Source: Muribaculaceae bacterium (GTDB lineage Bacteria > Bacteroidota > Bacteroidia > Bacteroidales > Muribaculaceae). Taken from it: DNA of 64,000 bases. Each line of letters starts with the position of its first letter. The stretch's first letter is position 1. The position numbers were made by a program, and so were the translations under genes. Below are positions 17,366-27,669 of this stretch, piece by piece. Under the pieces are notes generated by a model. The model ran no database searches, had not been told where the DNA came from, and worked only from the letters and a program-made list of their open reading frames with translations. The stretch lies in assembly GCA_017547845.1 (NCBI GenBank), contig JAFYNZ010000053.1, positions 1-64,000 on the forward strand. The letters run 5' to 3'.

Positions 17366-19201
17366 TTAGAAATTGTAGCCTGCACCGATTAAGAAATTGA
17401 AACCTTCTTCGGGCATGACCGGAGAGAGAGCCGTAGGCGACGAGAGAAGATTGTTGGCTTGAACCCACACAGTGAGGCTGTCGCCGAGCAATCGATAAGA
17501 TGCTCCGAGGTTGAGCAAGGCAATGTCGGGCAAACGGTTGGCATGTACGGTCATCTGCGGCTCATGCTTTCCACTGAGGCGACTCAAAGTATAGTCATAG
17601 AGGTTGCGCACGCCGCGATATTGATAGCCCAGCGTCACCTTGAGTGCGCTCCACGGTTTTACGGTCGCATTTGCATCGACCACCCAACGCGGACGGTCGT
17701 AGCCATTGAAGTAGCCTTTTTCGCCATCTTGGAGAGCATAGTAGCCCACGCCATTCAATTCAAGAAGGTCAGCCCATTGATAGCTGAGTTTCAACCCGGC
17801 ACGCCAGCCCTTGATGTCCATATCAGCGACTGTCGGATTGGTGAAAGCTATTATATTTTTTTCGTAATACGGCTTTTCGAAATTCATATACAGACCGCCA
17901 AAAGCCACATTGTCGAGTATCTTATAGTCGAAAAGCAACTCGGCAGAGAATCCGGCAAATCGACCGACATTGACACCGAGGCGCAAGTCGAGTGGCGAAT
18001 ACATCGGGAGTGTGCTTGGAGATTGCGGGTTTTGATAGTAGTCGAGTAGACTATTGGCTGCCAAAGTGTTGAGTTCCGAGCCGCCAAGGATGTGGGCATA
18101 TACACCGAGCCAATCTCGACGCCAATCGGCTTTCACTTGCGGAGCAAGATGCACAAATCGGTACTTCTCTACATTTCCGCCATATTCGGTCTTGGCATTG
18201 AACGACAGGTCGGCTTTCACCCCTACATTGACATTGAGGTCCAGGAGACTGAATCGATAATATGGGGCAAACGACAGCATGCCGTAGACTTTCCTTCTAT
18301 GGTAGTCCACCAAGTATTTAGGGTCGCTGTAGACCAAAAGGTCGGCATCAATATCCAAGCCGATGGCTGAACCACGCTCCAGCCTCTTAAACAAGTTTCC
18401 ACCGAGCATGAAATGATTTTCTTTCTGCGCCTTTGATGGTCCGGCTGAAAGATTGTAGAAATGCTGATATCCGAAGTGATGGTAGCCTATATCAAGTCGA
18501 TAGTCCAACTTCGCTACTTCATTTTCACCTCTCCAATCGGCATTGAACACCACCTCGTTGAGGTTTTGCATAATAGGCTCTTTGGCGTTCCATACACGGT
18601 TTTTATAAGATGGGAAGGTGCTATAGTAGTTGAATCGGCCGTAATGATACGACAGGTCGGCGCTGAGTCTGCCCACACCGAAATCATGCGAGCCATAAAG
18701 ACCAATGCGAGAGTCCAAACGATACTTCTTGATCTTGTCGGGCATGTACTCCATAGGCGAATAGCCTGTCCAGTCATATTCATCGACTACGAAACCGGTC
18801 GACGAATTGTGTTGCAACCAAATACCGGCTTTCGTCTTGTCGCTGTCGATCACGCGATAGCCGGCACTGCCGACGATGTTGAGATACGAGCCCATGCCGA
18901 AGTCGACATATCCACGTTGTTTGCTCACCTCGCGTGTGCTACGCCAGCCGGTCACGGGCATGGCAAATATCTGATTGCCGAAATCGGTCGGCACTCCGCT
19001 TGACGAGTAGTTCAAATCAGGCGAGTCTACCTGACTTTCGACCTTGGCAGGGAGCTCGTTGATGCGTTCTTGAAGGTTGATTTCGGGAGTGTATTCCCCT
19101 TCGACGGTGAGCGACTCGTTCAATTCCTGTGCTTGCAGACCGATAGGCAACACGGCTGCAGAAGCGAGAAGGAGAGAGAGGTGTGATATCTTGCGTTTCA
19201 T
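17366..19201 (-). CDS. TonB-receptor-like outer-membrane beta-barrel protein without plug
   Basis: 611 residues from ATG at 19201. Earlier in-frame start candidates would be TTG, inside the upstream gene. Signal peptide 1-24 (ends LQAQ). A short N-terminal segment ELNESLTVEGEYTPEI is followed by alternating aromatic beta-strands typical of an outer-membrane barrel, closing with QANNLLSSPTALSPVMPEEG and the terminal aromatic GAGYNF. No plug domain or carboxypeptidase-like domain is visible, so it is not a full TonB-dependent transporter. The stop of the TPR gene overlaps this ATG by one base (TAATG), so the two products are probably made in step and may form an outer-membrane complex. Substrate unknown. 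Confidence 0.75.
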   Translation of the reverse strand: MKRKISHLSLLLASAAVLPIGLQAQELNESLTVEGEYTPEINLQERINELPAKVESQVDSPDLNYSSSGVPTDFGNQIFAMPVTGWRSTREVSKQRGYVDFGMGSYLNIVGSAGYRVIDSDKTKAGIWLQHNSSTGFVVDEYDWTGYSPMEYMPDKIKKYRLDSRIGLYGSHDFGVGRLSADLSYHYGRFNYYSTFPSYKNRVWNAKEPIMQNLNEVVFNADWRGENEVAKLDYRLDIGYHHFGYQHFYNLSAGPSKAQKENHFMLGGNLFKRLERGSAIGLDIDADLLVYSDPKYLVDYHRRKVYGMLSFAPYYRFSLLDLNVNVGVKADLSFNAKTEYGGNVEKYRFVHLAPQVKADWRRDWLGVYAHILGGSELNTLAANSLLDYYQNPQSPSTLPMYSPLDLRLGVNVGRFAGFSAELLFDYKILDNVAFGGLYMNFEKPYYEKNIIAFTNPTVADMDIKGWRAGLKLSYQWADLLELNGVGYYALQDGEKGYFNGYDRPRWVVDANATVKPWSALKVTLGYQYRGVRNLYDYTLSRLSGKHEPQMTVHANRLPDIALLNLGASYRLLGDSLTVWVQANNLLSSPTALSPVMPEEGFNFLIGAGYNF

Positions 19202-22200
19202 TATTTCCAATTGTTAAGGCGTTGGTTGATCATGTCGTGAATGTCCGGCTCATCGCCAGGGTAATTTTCTTGAAGACTGCGGATGTACTCCTTGGCGAGC
19301 GACACTTGTCCCTTGGCATGGTAGACATCTGTCAGAGCGATAAAGCCTCGTGCGAGCCAATATTGGTGAGGTGTGCCTTCATCAGTGAAGTCGGTCAACA
19401 CTTTCTCTGCTTCATCAAGTCGAGAGTCAGCAAAATATAGTTCACCCAATTCGACGGCAGCCTTTGAGCCATAGAGACTCTTGACATTGACCATCAGCGA
19501 CTTCAAGTCCTCTTCGGCTTGCGATTTCTTGCCCAACTCGATAGAGGCTTGCGCATGATAGTAGCGAGCCTCTTCCTGTTCCTCGGTGGTCAAGCCACTG
19601 AGCGACAGCAGTTTCTGTGCATATTCGAGTCTGTCGGCAGCACTTTGCGAGTTGCGCATCACTCCGGCATAGGCTTGAGCGGCATACTCGGCACCACCGC
19701 GGAGCTCGAGTTCCTTATATACTTTAACGATATCCATCGGCTCACCAAGCACACCTTGCTCCATCACTTGTCCCTTCATGCTCAGTGCAGGCAACACATA
19801 GTTGGAGTCGCCACGGCTTGAGATGAGGGTATTCAGAGCCGAAAGAGCTTCGGCATATTGCTCATGAGTTCGGTGATAAGATGCGATGTAGTAGAGAGCC
19901 GAAGCAAGGTATTTGCCTGACGGATATTGCTCTACATATTGCTGCATCTTGGCGATATTGTCGGCATTATCGGCGAGGTCGCTTTCGGCTGCTTCGAAGG
20001 TCAGCTGCTCCATGTCGTCGTCGTTGAGTTGTGGAGAGTTGGGTATCGATGCGAGAAACTTGCGATACTCTTGCAGCTCGCCGCGACCGGCATAGATACG
20101 ACGCAAGTCGTCGTTGGCAGAGCTTGCCTGCTCACTTGTAGGCCAGCGGCGAATCACTTCGCGATAAGCATCTTCTGCCTCGGTGCTACGGCCCATGTTG
20201 GAGAGCGTAATCGCCATCTGGAGCGTACCCTCACGAGCCTCGGTCGTCATCGGATACTGAGCCATCAGGTCGCGATAGACTTCGACAGCATCGCCCGATC
20301 TGCCCATTTCGACATAGGTCTGAGCCTTTTCAAGCATCGCTTCCGGCAACCACTTCGATTCCGGATAGTCGCTGATAAATTTATTCAACTCACTGATTTT
20401 CTGAGAGTTCTTACCGAGCATTCCTTGCACATTGGCATGCTGCAAAGCCGCATAGTCGGCAGTCTTACAGCCCTTCTTGATGGCATCGGCATAACCCTTG
20501 AGAGCCTCCGACGGACGACCGATGTAGTAGCTACAATCGGCTGCTCGGAGCACAGCGTCGGCAGCAAGTGTGGCCGACAACTTTGGCGCAGCCTTGGCAA
20601 ACGTCGACTGAGCCGAGCGAAAATCGTGAAGCATATATTGAGCGTAAGCAGTCTTGTAGAGGGCTTGCGCATAGTTTGCATCCGATGACTTTGCATTCTT
20701 GAGGTAGGCGTTGTAGGCTTGGAGGGCTTGCTTGTGGTCGCCTGTAGCATAGTGGGCATCACCCTTCCATAGCAAAGCCTGAGTGGCAAGCATTCGGTCG
20801 CAATCGGTCATCACCGAGGCGTCTGCCATATAGCCGACTGCATCTGCGTATCGACCATTCGACAACGCTTCGACACCGAGCGCATAGAGCACTTTCTGCT
20901 TGGCAGCAAGCACCTTAGCCGATGGCGATGCGATACGATTGATGCTTGTCAACGCACGAGCGTAGTCGTGGTCTTTATAGTAGACTGTCGCCAAATATTC
21001 ATCGACAGTAGCAGCATATTTCGACCTCGGATAAAGCTCGATGAAACCTTCGAGCAAGTCAATCGATGAAGCGAACGGAACATGTCCGCCTGCAGTGCAT
21101 GCCACTGCATAGTTGTAGAGCGCCGTTTCACACACCTTGAAATCGTAGCCCATCTTGTAGGCCTTCTCGAAAGCAATAGCTGCAGCAGAGTTGTCGCCCT
21201 TACGCATTAAGCACTGACCGAGATAGAGGTATGAACTCTGAGTCACATTGTTATTGCCATCGGTGAGCGACCGGAATCTCTCGGCTGCTCTTTCGTAATC
21301 CCCTCGGTTATACTCTATTACACCCATGGTGTAGACAGCCGTATTGACCGGATACTCAGTCGCATTAAGGTATGTCTCAAGATATTGAGCGGCGACACTT
21401 TCCACGCCTGTCTTGTAATAGCTTTCGCCGACCACCCTGTTCATCTCGGGCAGTAACTCCTTGACCGGACTCTTCTGCATCAAGTCACGACCGTGGTCGA
21501 TAACATCTTGATATTGACCTTTGTGATACTCGATATGGGTGATGTAGTAGCCGGCTTCAAGACCTGTCGGAGTGTACTCCCAATTGCGTTTTTTGCCCTG
21601 TCGCTGAGTGTGACCTGCCACAGTGTTGTCGACCTTGCGAAATCCTTCGAGAGCCTTGTCGTAGTCCTCAGCGACATAGTCCAAGTAGGCAACATAGAAT
21701 TGCGCCGCATTGCCATATTCGCTGTCTTTGAGCAACGCTCTGAAGAGTGGACGAGCTTCGTCGAAAAGACCGACCTTGGTCAACGCCAGACCTTTGCGAT
21801 AGGAATACGCCTTACGCATCGATGCGTTCAGACGATCGAAGTCCACCTCGTTGTAGGTTTGCACGGCACGATCGTACTCGCCGGCATAGAAATGATAGTC
21901 GCCGAGCGTCAGACGAGCTTGCAGAGCATTCTGCGCTGAAGGATAGTCCTTGAGATACTTGCGTAGCATCTCCACACACTCCTCTTCGCCACGCTCATAA
22001 TAAGCCATAGCCAAGAGATAGTCGCACTCCTGAAGAGTGTTGTCAGTCAACAGGTTGACCGAAAAATTTCGTATCTGATTCAATTGGTCGATAGCGCCGA
22101 CATAGTTCTTGTCGGTCATCATGCAACGAGCACGCGACAGATAGCCCAACGCACCGCTGTTTTGAAGCGACTCTGTCAGGTATGGTGCTGACGCAACGGC

Positions 22201-22293
22201 GGTGGAAACGCTCAACGCCACCACCCCACATGCCACCATGCTTCCTGCACGCTTCTTTATGTCATGTATAGTCATTTGTCTCTTATGTTTCAT
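19201..22293 (-). CDS. Large periplasmic tetratricopeptide-repeat protein
   Basis: 1030 residues. An unusually long signal region (about 1-35: basic MKHKRQMTIHDIKKRAG then a hydrophobic run to VASA) is followed by TPR units over almost the whole length (YLSRARCMMTDKNYVGAID, YNRGDYERAAERFRSLTDG and many more, with tripartite TPR-6-like YPSSK segments). TPR proteins of this size act as scaffolds. The one-base coupling with the barrel gene suggests a scaffold for that outer-membrane protein. The esterase gene lies 38 bases upstream. Function remains unproven. Confidence 0.8.
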   Translation of the reverse strand: MKHKRQMTIHDIKKRAGSMVACGVVALSVSTAVASAPYLTESLQNSGALGYLSRARCMMTDKNYVGAIDQLNQIRNFSVNLLTDNTLQECDYLLAMAYYERGEEECVEMLRKYLKDYPSAQNALQARLTLGDYHFYAGEYDRAVQTYNEVDFDRLNASMRKAYSYRKGLALTKVGLFDEARPLFRALLKDSEYGNAAQFYVAYLDYVAEDYDKALEGFRKVDNTVAGHTQRQGKKRNWEYTPTGLEAGYYITHIEYHKGQYQDVIDHGRDLMQKSPVKELLPEMNRVVGESYYKTGVESVAAQYLETYLNATEYPVNTAVYTMGVIEYNRGDYERAAERFRSLTDGNNNVTQSSYLYLGQCLMRKGDNSAAAIAFEKAYKMGYDFKVCETALYNYAVACTAGGHVPFASSIDLLEGFIELYPRSKYAATVDEYLATVYYKDHDYARALTSINRIASPSAKVLAAKQKVLYALGVEALSNGRYADAVGYMADASVMTDCDRMLATQALLWKGDAHYATGDHKQALQAYNAYLKNAKSSDANYAQALYKTAYAQYMLHDFRSAQSTFAKAAPKLSATLAADAVLRAADCSYYIGRPSEALKGYADAIKKGCKTADYAALQHANVQGMLGKNSQKISELNKFISDYPESKWLPEAMLEKAQTYVEMGRSGDAVEVYRDLMAQYPMTTEAREGTLQMAITLSNMGRSTEAEDAYREVIRRWPTSEQASSANDDLRRIYAGRGELQEYRKFLASIPNSPQLNDDDMEQLTFEAAESDLADNADNIAKMQQYVEQYPSGKYLASALYYIASYHRTHEQYAEALSALNTLISSRGDSNYVLPALSMKGQVMEQGVLGEPMDIVKVYKELELRGGAEYAAQAYAGVMRNSQSAADRLEYAQKLLSLSGLTTEEQEEARYYHAQASIELGKKSQAEEDLKSLMVNVKSLYGSKAAVELGELYFADSRLDEAEKVLTDFTDEGTPHQYWLARGFIALTDVYHAKGQVSLAKEYIRSLQENYPGDEPDIHDMINQRLNNWK

Positions 22294-22331
22294 CTCTTTC
22301 TATGAGTGATTTATCGCTAAATGGTTTACTC

Positions 22332-23519
<1,188 letters not shown>

Positions 23520-23542
23520 CTAATGTCTAATTATTTATACGG

Positions 23543-23574
23543 CAAATTTAGCAAAAATATCTCTTAATCCCAAA
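23543..23574 (-). promoter_or_regulatory. Promoter of the esterase-TPR-barrel operon
   Basis: On the minus strand TTTG (complement of 23571-23574), about 20 bases, TAAATTTG (complement of 23543-23550). The ATG at 23516 follows after about 27 bases. Confidence 0.65.
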
Positions 23575-23681
23575 TCCCACCTACTTTTTACGTATCACTC
23601 ATTGACAGACCATTTTGAGTCACAACAAAGTACCACATGCAACAAAGGGAGATAAAAATAGTGGTAAAAACTGCAATTTAT

Positions 23682-23712
23682 TTGCAATTTCGGAGCGCTT
23701 GCATTAACTTTG
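23682..23712 (+). promoter_or_regulatory. Promoter of pyrH-frr-amylase
   Basis: TTG (23682-23684), 20 bases, TAACTTTG (23705-23712). About 54 bases precede the ATG at 23767. Confidence 0.7.
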
Positions 23713-23766
23713 TGCAAAATCAATTAATTTGGCATAATTGTATGCCTAAAAAACATTAAGATAGGT

Positions 23767-24477
23767 ATGAAATACAAAAGAATATTGCTCAAGCTTTCAG
23801 GTGAGTCGCTGATGGGCTCACAAGGATACGGCATCGACTCGGTGCGTCTCGGCGAGTATGCTCAACAGATCAAAAACATTGCACAAGCAGGCACCGAAGT
23901 GGCTATCGTCATCGGAGGCGGCAACATTTTCCGTGGTCTCAGTGGTGCATCTAAGGGTTTCGACCGTGTGAAAGGCGACCAAATGGGTATGTTGGCGACG
24001 GTCATCAACTCTCTTGCTCTCAGCTCTGCCCTCGAGTCGGCGGGTCAGCCTGCCCAAGTGCTCACTGCCATCAACATGTATCCTATCGGCGAACACTACT
24101 CTAAGTGGAAAGCCATCGAGTCGCTCAAGCAAGGCAAGGTGGTCATCATCAGCTGTGGCACAGGCAATCCGTTCTTCACCACCGACACAGGCTCGGCTCT
24201 CCGTGCCATCGAAGTCGAAGCTGAAGTGATGCTCAAGGGCACTCGCGTCGACGGCGTCTACACTGCCGACCCTGAAAAAGACCCGACTGCGACCAAGTTT
24301 GACACCATCAGCTACGACGAAGTGCTTGCTCGTGGTCTCAAAGTGATGGACCTCACTGCCACTGCCCTCTGCAAGGAAAATCGTATGCCTATCTATGTCT
24401 TCAACATGGACATCGTCGGCAACCTCGAAAAGATGATGAATGGCGAGCCTATCGGCACACTTGTCACAGCCGAATAA
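23767..24477 (+). CDS. pyrH: UMP kinase
   Basis: 236 residues, the normal length for bacterial PyrH, which phosphorylates UMP to UDP in pyrimidine nucleotide synthesis in the cytoplasm. Signature segments are LLKLSGESLMGS (phosphate-binding lysine region), IVIGGGNIFRGL, QMGMLATVINSLAL, FFTTDTGSALRAIE and MLKGTRVDGVYTADPEKDP. It is followed after 52 bases by frr, an order shared by many bacteria. Confidence 0.97.
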   Translation: MKYKRILLKLSGESLMGSQGYGIDSVRLGEYAQQIKNIAQAGTEVAIVIGGGNIFRGLSGASKGFDRVKGDQMGMLATVINSLALSSALESAGQPAQVLTAINMYPIGEHYSKWKAIESLKQGKVVIISCGTGNPFFTTDTGSALRAIEVEAEVMLKGTRVDGVYTADPEKDPTATKFDTISYDEVLARGLKVMDLTATALCKENRMPIYVFNMDIVGNLEKMMNGEPIGTLVTAE

Positions 24478-24529
24478 CACTCTCCAATTCACAATATATC
24501 AGAATATTAACAATTAAACAATAATAATT

Positions 24530-25087
24530 ATGGAAGTTAAAGAATATCTCCAAGAAGCTGAAGACAGCATGCAAATGGCTGTCGAATATCTCGATGATAC
24601 ATTGTCGCACATCCGTGCCGGTAAAGCATCTGCTCGTCTGCTCGACGGCATTCGCGTTGACTACTATGGTAGCGCTGCTCCTATCTCCAACGTGGCTAAC
24701 GTAAGCGTTCCTGACGCTCGCACCATCGCCATCACTCCATGGGAAAAGTCAATGTTCAAGGAAATCGAGAAAGCTATCATCAACTCCGACCTCGGTGTAA
24801 CTCCTGAAAACAACGGCGAAGTAATCCGCATCTGCATTCCTCCATTGACTGAAGAACGCCGTAAGCAACTCGTTAAGCAGTCAAAGAGCGAAGCTGAAAA
24901 TGCCAAGGTATCTGTACGCAACGCTCGTCGCGAAGCTATCGATGGCCTCAAGAAAGAGATCAAGAACGGCCTTAGCGAAGACGTGGAAAAAGACGCCGAA
25001 GGCGACGTTCAGAAGCTTCACGACAAATACATGAAGAAGATCGACGAACTCTTCGCTGCTAAGGAAAAAGAAATCTTAACCGTATAA
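24530..25087 (+). CDS. frr: Ribosome recycling factor
   Basis: 185 residues, the family's usual length. RRF splits post-termination ribosomes together with EF-G. Recognised by [36 protein letters not shown] and the C-terminal [10 protein letters not shown]...DDIQKLHDKY type helix (here [20 protein letters not shown]). Placed in an operon after pyrH; the amylase gene begins 11 bases downstream. Confidence 0.97.
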   Translation: MEVKEYLQEAEDSMQMAVEYLDDTLSHIRAGKASARLLDGIRVDYYGSAAPISNVANVSVPDARTIAITPWEKSMFKEIEKAIINSDLGVTPENNGEVIRICIPPLTEERRKQLVKQSKSEAENAKVSVRNARREAIDGLKKEIKNGLSEDVEKDAEGDVQKLHDKYMKKIDELFAAKEKEILTV

Positions 25088-25098
25088 TACGACAAGTC

Positions 25099-26493
25099 AT
25101 GAAACGCTTAAAATGGGCTGCAATCCTTGCCGCAATGGCAGGATTGTTTGCTCCATCTGTCTCTGCTCAAGAGATGATGTATGGCGACACTCAGACCAAG
25201 ATTCGCCACACCGAATGGAGCAAAAACGCTGTGGTCTACGAAGTTAACCTCCGCCAAGGCACAAAAGGTCGCACCTTTGAGTCCTTCCGCAAAGAATTGC
25301 CACGACTCAAAGAACTCGGCGTCGACATCCTCTGGCTGATGCCTATCCACCCTATCAGCAAAGAAAATCGCAAGGGTGAACTCGGTAGCTACTACGCTGT
25401 GGCCGACTACAAGGCTGTCAATCCGGAATTCGGCAACATCAACGACTTCCGCCGACTCGTCAAGACTGCTCACGACCTCGGCATGAAGGTAATCCTCGAC
25501 GAAGTCTGCAACCACACAGGTTGCGACCACCCTTGGACTCGCACCAACCCCGAATTCTATGTACGCGAAAACGGCAAGTTCACAAGCCCTTACGATTGGA
25601 CCGACACCTACAAACTCGACTACAGCAACAAGATGCTCCGTCGACAGATGCTCGACGCACTCAAATTCTGGGTTAAAGAGCTCGACATCGACGGCTACCG
25701 TTGCGACGTCGCAGGCGAAGTGCCTACCGACTTCTGGGAAGAAGCTCGCCGCGAACTCAACAAGATTAAACCCGTCTTCATGCTTGCCGAAGCATCTAAA
25801 CCTGAGCTCCTCGTCTCTGCATTCGATAGCGACTACAACTGGCCGATGAAAGACCTCTTCAACGCCATCGCTGCCACCAAAGGCATCAACAAATATGCCA
25901 TCGACAAGAAGCAACAGCTCCCTGCCAAGACTGCGCTGTCAATCGACACACTTTTGATGCTCCAGAAGAAGCAATACCCTAATGGCGGCATGAACCTCAA
26001 CATGATTACCAACCACGACCTTAACTCATGGGAAGGCACCGAGTTTGACCGTTACACCGACGGAGTAGAAGCATTTGCTGTGCTATCCTACACCCTTCCT
26101 GGCATTCCGATGATGTACATGGGCCAAGAAGTCGGTTTCGACCACGCATGGGAATTCTTCAAGCACGACATCACTCCAGACTACACGCCAAACAAGTGGA
26201 CAGAGTTTTACACCAAACTCAACGCTTTGAAGCAACACAACCCTGCACTTGACGCCGGCGTGGCTAAACAACTCTGGGAACGTCACACGACTAAACAGAC
26301 CGACATCTACGCATTCTCTCGCATATATCAAAACCGCAGAGTGACCGTAATCGTCAACCTCAGCAACGAGACCCTTTCGGCAGAATTTGTCAATGCCCCT
26401 AATGTCGACGGCTTGACCGACTACTTCAGTGGCAAACCGGCCGAGTTGCCTAAGTCTCTCAAGCCTTGGGAATATCGCATCTTCGTCAAGTAA
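25099..26493 (+). CDS. Secreted GH13-family alpha-amylase-like glycoside hydrolase
   Basis: 464 residues with signal peptide 1-24 (ends VSAQ), so periplasmic or surface. The (beta/alpha)8 GH13 regions are visible: YEVNLRQGTKGRTFESF near the start, region I DEVCNHTG, region II YRCDVAGEV with likely nucleophile Asp203, region III MLAEAS with likely acid/base Glu231, and region IV ITNHDLNSWEGT with Asp307. A short all-beta C-terminal domain closes it (VIVNLSNETLSAEFVN). No carbohydrate-binding module is seen. It acts on alpha-linked glucans or malto-oligosaccharides by family. It lies only 11 bases after frr, so it shares the housekeeping transcript; the gene also has a strong hairpin at 26688-26719 far downstream. 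Confidence 0.9.
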   Translation: MKRLKWAAILAAMAGLFAPSVSAQEMMYGDTQTKIRHTEWSKNAVVYEVNLRQGTKGRTFESFRKELPRLKELGVDILWLMPIHPISKENRKGELGSYYAVADYKAVNPEFGNINDFRRLVKTAHDLGMKVILDEVCNHTGCDHPWTRTNPEFYVRENGKFTSPYDWTDTYKLDYSNKMLRRQMLDALKFWVKELDIDGYRCDVAGEVPTDFWEEARRELNKIKPVFMLAEASKPELLVSAFDSDYNWPMKDLFNAIAATKGINKYAIDKKQQLPAKTALSIDTLLMLQKKQYPNGGMNLNMITNHDLNSWEGTEFDRYTDGVEAFAVLSYTLPGIPMMYMGQEVGFDHAWEFFKHDITPDYTPNKWTEFYTKLNALKQHNPALDAGVAKQLWERHTTKQTDIYAFSRIYQNRRVTVIVNLSNETLSAEFVNAPNVDGLTDYFSGKPAELPKSLKPWEYRIFVK

Positions 26494-26846
26494 GCGACAC
26501 ACTCATGTAGCGTCGCATCGCAACCGACAACAGCTACATAGATGGCACTCGGCTACATCGGGTGTACACTCTCAAAGCGACAGACACTCGCAGAGGCAAA
26601 TGCCTCAGATGCTTACTCGTAGAGCGACAACAGCTGCATTTAGGACTCAAAGCGACAGAAGCGACTTAACGACTAATATCAACAATCAGAGGAGTCAGGC
26701 CCATGCGCCCGACTCCTCTTCCTACATGCATAAATGTCTTGATACACAATGTATTATGTTATAATTACAATTTCCGAGGCAAGCATATTTTAATGTTGAT
26801 TTATGCGAGTTGATATAGGTCGGGAATTGCTAAGGAAAGATGTTTG
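26494..26846. other. Intergenic spacer with small repeats and hairpins
   Basis: Contains short direct repeats (GACAACAGCT near 26528 and 26620; TCAAAGCGACAGA near 26573 and 26647), a GAGGCA-AA-TGCCTC hairpin (26593-26606) and the main terminator. No open frame that looks coding. Confidence 0.5.
26688..26720 (+). terminator. Terminator of the pyrH-frr-amylase operon
   Basis: AGAGGAGTC (26688-26696) pairs with GACTCCTCT (26711-26719), with further pairing in the loop; a modest T tract follows. Confidence 0.7.
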
Positions 26847-26922
26847 TGGGGTGTAGCTCAGCCCGGTTTAGAGTACGCGTCTGGGGGGCGTGTGGTCGCA
26901 AGTTCGAATCTTGTCACCCCAA
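26847..26922 (+). tRNA. tRNA-Pro, anticodon GGG
   Basis: A 76-base cloverleaf. The acceptor stem TGGGGTG (26847-26853) pairs fully with CACCCCA (26915-26921), discriminator A at 26922. D arm GCTC/GAGT, anticodon stem CGCGT/GCGTG (with G-U pairs) around loop CTGGGGG with anticodon GGG at 26883-26885, and T arm GCAAG-TTCGAAT-CTTGT. CCA is not encoded. The anticodon reads CCC/CCU proline codons. Confidence 0.9.
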
Positions 26923-26933
26923 CAACAAATGCC

Positions 26934-26972
26934 AATCAGTCATTTTCAATCGTAAATGGCTGATTTCCTTTT
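26934..26972 (+). terminator. Terminator of tRNA-Pro
   Basis: AATCAGTCATTT (26934-26945) pairs with AAATGGCTGATT (26954-26965) with one G-U, followed by CCTTTTG. Confidence 0.75.
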
Positions 26973-27030
26973 GTTTAATATTCTGATATTGTGGGTTTGA
27001 AATCTTTTGATGTTAAAAATTGACCAATAG

Positions 27031-27669
27031 TTATTCTACAAAATCCAATTTAATTAGTTGCCATTTTTTACCCAGCAAGCAAGTAGGATCCGGATCAGAA
27101 TCCGCTACCGAAAAATTGGTTAATCCTGCAATGCATTCCTCATCTGTTGCTCCGTATGGGTAACGCTCCTTATATAGAGACAACATTTGTTCGATGGTGT
27201 ATTTATTTCGCAATATATGCAAATCCCAAAAATCTTTCTTGCGACCGCCCCTTGACATTACATCCATTTTCATTGCGACAATGTCATCTAAGGAAGCCAT
27301 GCGAATTGATTCTATTTGCTCCATAGGACGAATAAATGGGTCGGTATAAAATAAGTCAAGTTTTACATTGTCTTCTTTCGAATTGCCGACTAAGTACGAA
27401 GTCCCAAAGCTGACAATCTCTCCACAATCACCCTGACAATAAGGGAACTCTCTTCGGAGTATTTCTTGCAGTAGTTGGAAGTCTATTGATCCATATTCTG
27501 CATCAGTGAAGAGGTCGATGTCATCTGATATACGATGACCATAGCGAAGTGACAATGAAGTGCCACCAACTAATCTAAACGGTCTAAACTCATCTATTCT
27601 CATCAAACGTTCTAACGTAGAACGTAGAATTGGTTTAACGGTTTGGTATTGTAATTCTTTATGTTTCAT
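27031..27669 (-). CDS. AbiEii/AbiGii-family nucleotidyltransferase toxin
   Basis: 212 residues from ATG 27669; a TTG two codons earlier is less likely. The nucleotidyltransferase core is plain: FRLVGGTSLSLRYGHRISDD followed by IDLF (GGT/S with the DxD pair), later VKLDLF as the third acidic strand, and the conserved IVAMKMDVMSRGGRKKDFWD segment. AbiEii toxins act in type IV toxin-antitoxin and phage-exclusion systems by transferring nucleotides, with tRNA known as a target for some relatives. The gene overlaps the antitoxin gene by 11 bases, giving coupled translation. The pair is A+T-rich and sits just beyond a tRNA gene, suggesting acquisition. Confidence 0.85.
   Translation of the reverse strand: MKHKELQYQTVKPILRSTLERLMRIDEFRPFRLVGGTSLSLRYGHRISDDIDLFTDAEYGSIDFQLLQEILRREFPYCQGDCGEIVSFGTSYLVGNSKEDNVKLDLFYTDPFIRPMEQIESIRMASLDDIVAMKMDVMSRGGRKKDFWDLHILRNKYTIEQMLSLYKERYPYGATDEECIAGLTNFSVADSDPDPTCLLGKKWQLIKLDFVE

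Noticed and set aside
19927..20688. 253-codon plus-strand frame opposite the TPR protein
   Set aside because: Lies inside a strongly supported TPR gene and has no domain or promoter; an antisense shadow.
25108..25914. 268-codon minus-strand frame opposite the amylase
   Set aside because: Phe/Val/Glu-rich mirror of GH13 codons with no start signal; the GH13 catalytic motifs on the other strand are decisive.
26590..26610. GAGGCA-AA-TGCCTC hairpin as a separate terminator
   Set aside because: Two-base loop and no T tract; not a convincing terminator.
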